Origin: Pieris napi
Taxonomy: Eukaryota > Arthropoda > Insecta > Lepidoptera > Pieridae
DNA: 64,000 nucleotides
Assembly: GCF_905475465.1 (NCBI RefSeq)
Contig: NC_062245.1
Coordinates: 3,658,001 to 3,722,000, forward strand
Direction of reading: 5' to 3'
In this document: positions 59,852 to 64,000 of the stretch, piece after piece
Layout of the letters: every line of letters starts with the position of its first letter
Numbering within the stretch: position 1 is the first letter of the stretch
Made by a program: the position numbers and the translations under genes
The notes under the pieces: generated by a model
Told to the model about the DNA's origin: nothing
The model's input: the letters and a program-made list of their open reading frames with translations, nothing else
Database searches by the model: none

Positions 59852-60185
59852 TGTTTAAAGAACTTTATTTCTCATTACAGAAATTATTTTTTATTTACAT
59901 GAGAAATTTTATATTATATACGATCGAGCTACACGTCGCCATCAGCTAGCCCAATTTTAGTCTAATGGGCTCATTCTGATGTGTATCTTTAATGCCCTTT
60001 TCAACTGATTAATAACGCTATTGTTACGAACCTTAGATGGCAACTGATTAAACAATTGCACACCCTCATACCTAATAGACCTCTTTAAATAATTTGTGCG
60101 CCATACCCATATACTATTACGAAACCTTTTATATTCTATTCAATCGTATAATATATCCTGTTAAAGATTTTGATAAAGTGGATGT
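59852..60185 (-). mobile_element. LINE (jockey/CR1-like) 3' terminal fragment
   Basis: The - strand reads an RT C-terminal tail (FRNSIWVWRTNYLKRSIRY, GVQLFNQLPSKVRNN, QLKRALKIHI, stop), then about 130 bases of 3' UTR ending in AAATAAAGTTCTTTAAAC. Its upstream side stops at the errantivirus LTR, so the LTR element probably inserted into it. Confidence 0.65.
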
Positions 60186-60470
60186 TGTTATGAGGCAGTG
60201 ACTAAAACTTGTTTTTAAAACTAACAAACTTTATTTAAAATTATGTTTACAAAAACTAACGTTGGAGTTCGAATATGGAATAGAAGTGCCTTTGAAAGGA
60301 TCGGGATTTGGTACTTAAAGGTTTGGGTAGGAGTAGGGATACATTAGGGGAACAAACAATGTCATTAGGTACTTAACTATAACTTATCACTACATGAACA
60401 TATGGTTAAACTTATACAAGGCAAAAAATAACAGTTGAAAGTTTAATAATATAGTGGGGACCACATAACA
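60186..60470 (-). repeat. 3' LTR of the errantivirus (285 bp)
   Basis: Starts TGTTATG and ends CATAACA on the - strand (7-bp terminal inverted repeat). Contains AAATAAAG near its end as a poly(A) signal. Boundaries fixed by the polypurine tract on the inner side and by the terminal repeat on the outer side; the partner LTR is not in the window. Confidence 0.8.
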
Positions 60471-60481
60471 CCTCCCCCCTT
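60471..60481 (-). other. Polypurine tract
   Basis: AAGGGGGGAGG on the - strand directly before the LTR; its first bases overlap the env stop codon. Plus-strand priming site by analogy. Confidence 0.75.
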
Positions 60482-62370
60482 AAAATAAAGGTTGCGCCTG
60501 TTGGCGTGAACTTTTTGAAGAAGTTTGTTGGGCGTCCTCTTCCTCGTCGTCCGAGCTGATGCAAGCCGTCGTCGTCGTCGTCGTATTGTATGTAGACATC
60601 GGGATTTCTATTTGTTGTCGTCTTCGGGATTGGTCGAAGCAATTATTAAATATTTGAATGCATCCTTGTTCGTGAGGGTTTCTTCTTGGGTAAAAGTATT
60701 TGAAGAGGTTGCAACAATTGCAAAACTTGTAAAGAGTATAAATAAGAAGGACTGATCCAAGTGATAAACTCATTAGAGTGAAATTGTATGGATGTTCTTG
60801 AATGATATATTTGTCTTGATTTAGTATTTTAGAGTGATGTTTGATCTCGTCTTTAATAGTATTGAGAGAGTCTAAGGAAACATCGTTAATTTGGATAGGT
60901 ACGAGTCTTGGATTATAAAGATCTGGAGTTCCTTCGATGCAGCGATTTTCCACGTCGACAGTAACAATGGGATGACTTATGTTTTTCGATTTCGAGTCTT
61001 CAGCGATGAGTGTAACCATTGGTGTATAAAATTTGCATGCAGGTTGTAGCAGAATTATTCCGTGTCCAAATATTTCGCCATGTGTAGTTTTTCCGTTGCA
61101 TTCCATAGCATATGTAATTTTCTTCGAAAGTATGAAAATCCATTTGTTATTTTTTAATGGATGAAATGTGTTGAAATGCGCAGAGAATGTGGATACCTCG
61201 CAGTTTTGAGGTATGTCTTTAGAATTCGTCAGCAAGATGGAGACTTCGCAGATTGGTTGTGCGTTTGAGTTGAAGATTGTGACCTTACTGCATACATGAA
61301 GGTTTGGAGAGAATTCATGACACTTATCCACGGAGTTCGTCGTCAGGTAGCGTTGACTGTTTTTGCTGATAGCAAGATACATGTGCTCAGGTAGGATTGT
61401 GGAATATAAGGAGGACTCAGGATGTTTTATAGGAATTGAAATTAAATGGTATAAGGTAAATATGTCATTTTTGACTAAAGGAAAATTTAATATATATATA
61501 ACTTTGTTCATATAAATATATGATGTAATTGTGGCAGAGTTTAGAATTTTATGAATGTTTTGAAGACTCACGGTTGCCACTAGGTTACCTGATGTTCTAG
61601 CATGACTTGATGCTAATAATTCTTTGTAAAGACTTACTGACGATATGACCGAAGGATGAACTGCTCCCGATTTAATAAATAAAATGCTCGCAACGATATC
61701 ATCAATTTGTTTTTCTAGAGACGTGACGAGTTCTAGAATTTGTATAGAAACAGTTGAGATCTGTTCAGATACACTGAGATTAAAAAGTAAAGTATTCGTT
61801 GAGTTAATATAGGAGTTAATTTTCATTAAATTTTCATTGATCATGTGTTCATCGTATGAAATTTTTAAAATGGTATTGTTAAAGTTAGTAATGGTTGAAG
61901 AAAGAATTTGGAGTTGTTGTTTTAAAATATCATTCGTAGAAATTTGTTGCTTTTCTAAGAGATCTATACATTCATTATAGTATTCGGCATCTTTTGCGTC
62001 TGGTGTACCAATGAGCCATTTTAGAACTGAGCTTAGACCGTCTATAAGTTCGCGCTTGAAACGCTTGTCGCTTGTGTAATATTGAAATTCATCCAACCTT
62101 GAGTCTATATTCATAATACTTAATTTAATAAAAGAACTGGTAGTATCGACGTTAGGTAAATTAGAATTTTGTTTGATTATAAAATTATAACTATTTACTA
62201 ATCGTTTTAGAGAATCCCTCGATAAGAATAATGGTTCGATATCTCTATATATAATGAGTTTCCAAGAACTTTCCGACACTAGAACTTCACCAACTTCTTC
62301 ATAATATAGTCCTGAGTTTGAAGGTATATTTTGTATGTGGGTATCCCCGACAACAAAGGTTGTGGAGTAC
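60480..62370 (-). CDS. env: Errantivirus envelope glycoprotein, baculovirus-F-like
   Basis: One open frame without a stop. It extends upstream of 62279 through an open stretch to a TTTCAG acceptor at 62371-62376, so the exon starts at 62370; the leader would come by splicing, as in other errantiviruses. From 62279 on there are 599 codons. A multibasic RFKR site lies at about residues 73-76, followed by a segment with the DAKDAEYYN block seen after the cleavage site in F-type fusion proteins; a long helical region, cysteine-containing ectodomain, a membrane segment at about 500-520 and a basic/acidic cytosolic tail follow. Family role: membrane fusion. No ATG opens the frame near the acceptor. 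Function in this copy is not shown. Confidence 0.85.
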
Positions 62371-62727
62371 CTGAAATATGGAAATAACTATTTTGTAAAA
62401 TATAATATTGAAAGAAATATAATAATATTCAAGAATTAGACTACGACCTATTCAGAATTCTAATTAGAATTAAACCTATTTGTAACTATTTTCTTTATAA
62501 TTATATAAATTTTGTATAGTATAATGTAAAATAATTTTTTTATTATAGAACATATGATAAAACTAAAATAAGGATTATTCATGTGTGTATAAAACGAATG
62601 TATATAATTAGGATTCTCCTCTCCGTCGGATATAGTATTGGGAAATGCCATAGCAATTGGTAAACTGAAATAGAATTAAAATTGGTTTGTAAAAAAAAAT
62701 CTAGTAACGATAATTATTCTAAATAAT
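62371..62727 (-). other. Spacer between pol and env
   Basis: AT-rich 357-base stretch after the pol stop with the env splice acceptor at its end; no separate gene seen. Confidence 0.6.
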
Positions 62728-64000
62728 TTATGATTCGTGCGATGGTCTTAAACGATTTGCATGCACTATTTGGTTTCTTCCATTCTTTCTGATAATGTAA
62801 TTTTCATTGAATCCTATTCTGACAATAAGATAAGGACCTTCCCATTTCGAATCTAAGTTATTAGGGTTAGGCACCTTGAGCATTACGTAATCGCCTACGT
62901 TATACTTAGCGATGTTTCTAATATTTTTATCATAACGTTCTTTAGCTTTTTCCTTCATCGCTTGTAAGTTACGTAAAGCAACGTCACGAGAAACTTTGAG
63001 TCGTTCATTAAGATCATGTAAATAATCACAGGTTGTATATTCGTTTAATTCTTTTAGAGAGTAGAGTGATCGAGGTTTATACCCAAAAAGTAATTCATGA
63101 GGCGTGAAACCCAATGATTGATTAACTGCTGTGTTATGACATATAACTGCGAAAGGAATTATTTGATCCCAATTGCAATTATTTTTCTTATGATACGATC
63201 GTATATGATCTCTAAGAGTAGCATGGAAACGTTCTATAGAACCATTACTTTGAGGGTGGTAAGCTGTGCTCAATGTATGATTTGAACCTAACAATTTCAT
63301 TAATTGTTTTATGATGCTATTTACAAATTCTGTTCCTTGATCTGAGTGAAATCGTTTGGGAACGCCGTAATGTTGACAGAAGATTAATAGAGTCTTTGCT
63401 ACGGTAATTGCTTGTTTATCTACAATAGGATAAGCTTGTACAAACCTTGTTAAATCATCTTGTAAGGTTAAGATGTACTTATTAGAGTCATGGGTTACTT
63501 CCGAATAAGAAACTAAGTCGATAGAGACACGTTCAAAAGGTTCAGTGGATGATGAAGTTATTACCATTGGAGCTTTATAAGTTTTTCTTTGTATCTTACT
63601 CCGTTGGCAAATTTGACATTTGTCAATGTAATTTTTAATAGTGTCGGTCATACCTTTCCAAAAATACTCTGATCTTATTTTTCGTGTGGTTTCAACTATA
63701 CCACGGTGACCAGACAAAGGGTCATCATGAAAAGATTTTAAAATAGAAGGAATATCTTCAGGATTAGGAGTCTTCACTTTGTTTTCACAGATAGTAATCT
63801 TACAATTATAAATGTCTGCTAAATAAGATGTAATATGTAGTTGTTCATTGCCTTTTAATTTACAAGTTGCGTCATCTTTTAAGTCAGGTACGTAAAGTGA
63901 TTTCAAATCGTTATTCTGTAAACAGCTAAGAAGTCACTTAAAATAGCTTTCAGAATCCCAAGGATCGAAATATAAGGGTCGAGAATAGTTAAAGTAAATG
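62728..64000 (-). pseudogene. pol: Errantivirus pol, integrase part (partial, with in-frame stop)
   Basis: Frame open from 63933 to 62728. A zinc-binding HHCC motif (H60, H67, C97, C100 counted from 63906), catalytic D130, D189, E225 with exact DD35E spacing, and a C-terminal GPY/F-type module (WEGPYLIV) are intact. Immediately upstream a TGA (63936-63934) interrupts the same frame, which otherwise continues to the window edge. Since pol is normally one frame from RT to integrase, this copy is probably defective, unless the stop is a sequencing error. RT and RNase H lie outside the window. Confidence 0.85.

Larger units (their letters stand above)
60186..64000 (-). mobile_element. Endogenous errantivirus (Ty3/Gypsy-type with env), 3' part
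   Basis: Order on the - strand: integrase end of pol (to 62728), spacer with splice acceptor, env (62370-60480), polypurine tract, 3' LTR (60470-60186). This is the errantivirus layout of insects, with a third gene after pol. gag, protease, RT and the 5' LTR lie beyond 64000. Confidence 0.9.

Noticed and set aside
55717..60185. Search for exon 1 of ZIP copy B
   Set aside because: No frame with the TM1-2 pattern and no counterpart of the exon 1 donor context was found on the - strand.
1..64000. CRISPR arrays, operons, bacterial signals
   Set aside because: Intron-split genes and insect transposons throughout; no regularly spaced direct repeats.

Overview
The window looks like genomic DNA from a moth or butterfly. 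It is AT-rich, genes are split by short-consensus GT..AG introns, and many introns and intergenic stretches hold insect transposons: an RTE-like LINE, mariner and PIF/Harbinger derivatives, tRNA-derived SINEs and an errantivirus. Everything below was read by eye; no alignment or database search was run, so species and orthology calls rest on motif recognition.

Left third (1-29 kb, + strand): a cluster of secreted trypsin-fold serine proteases. The 3' end of gene A lies at 30-5693, with a 4-kb RTE-like LINE in its last intron. Gene B (9511-20140) and gene C (23403-29024) are complete seven-exon clip-domain proteases with the same intron phases, so they are tandem duplicates. This architecture is that of easter/prophenoloxidase-activating-type proteases, which act in haemolymph cascades of melanisation and Toll signalling. 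Gene B has a trypsin-type S1 pocket. Gene C has lost the diagnostic Asp189 and Gly226 and probably has another specificity. Gene B introns carry many small inverted-repeat elements, including three with TAA/TTA target duplications and one with a remnant of a Harbinger transposase.

Middle (31.4-32.9 kb, - strand): a three-exon gene for the small conserved protein known in human as C14orf119.

Right-centre (33.6-56 kb, - strand): two tandem copies of a ZIP (SLC39A1-3-type) zinc/metal transporter gene. Copy A is complete (six exons, first exon at 47 kb, 9-kb intron 1). Copy B has exons 2-6, all open and with identical exon lengths, but no exon 1 inside the window. Homology covers about 4.5 kb (33660-38185 against 51513-55951), including introns and the 3' flank, so the duplication is fairly recent. 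The histidine-rich cytosolic loop is kept in both; the C-terminal tail has diverged.

Right end (56-64 kb): SINE and LINE debris, then the 3' part of a Ty3/Gypsy-type endogenous errantivirus on the - strand: integrase, a baculovirus-F-like envelope gene, polypurine tract and a 285-bp LTR. It sits next to, and probably inside, an older LINE 3' fragment.

No rRNA, functional tRNA gene or CRISPR array was seen. The strongest leads are the altered specificity pocket of protease C, the exon-1-less ZIP duplicate, the errantivirus with an open envelope frame, and the inverted-repeat elements in the protease introns.
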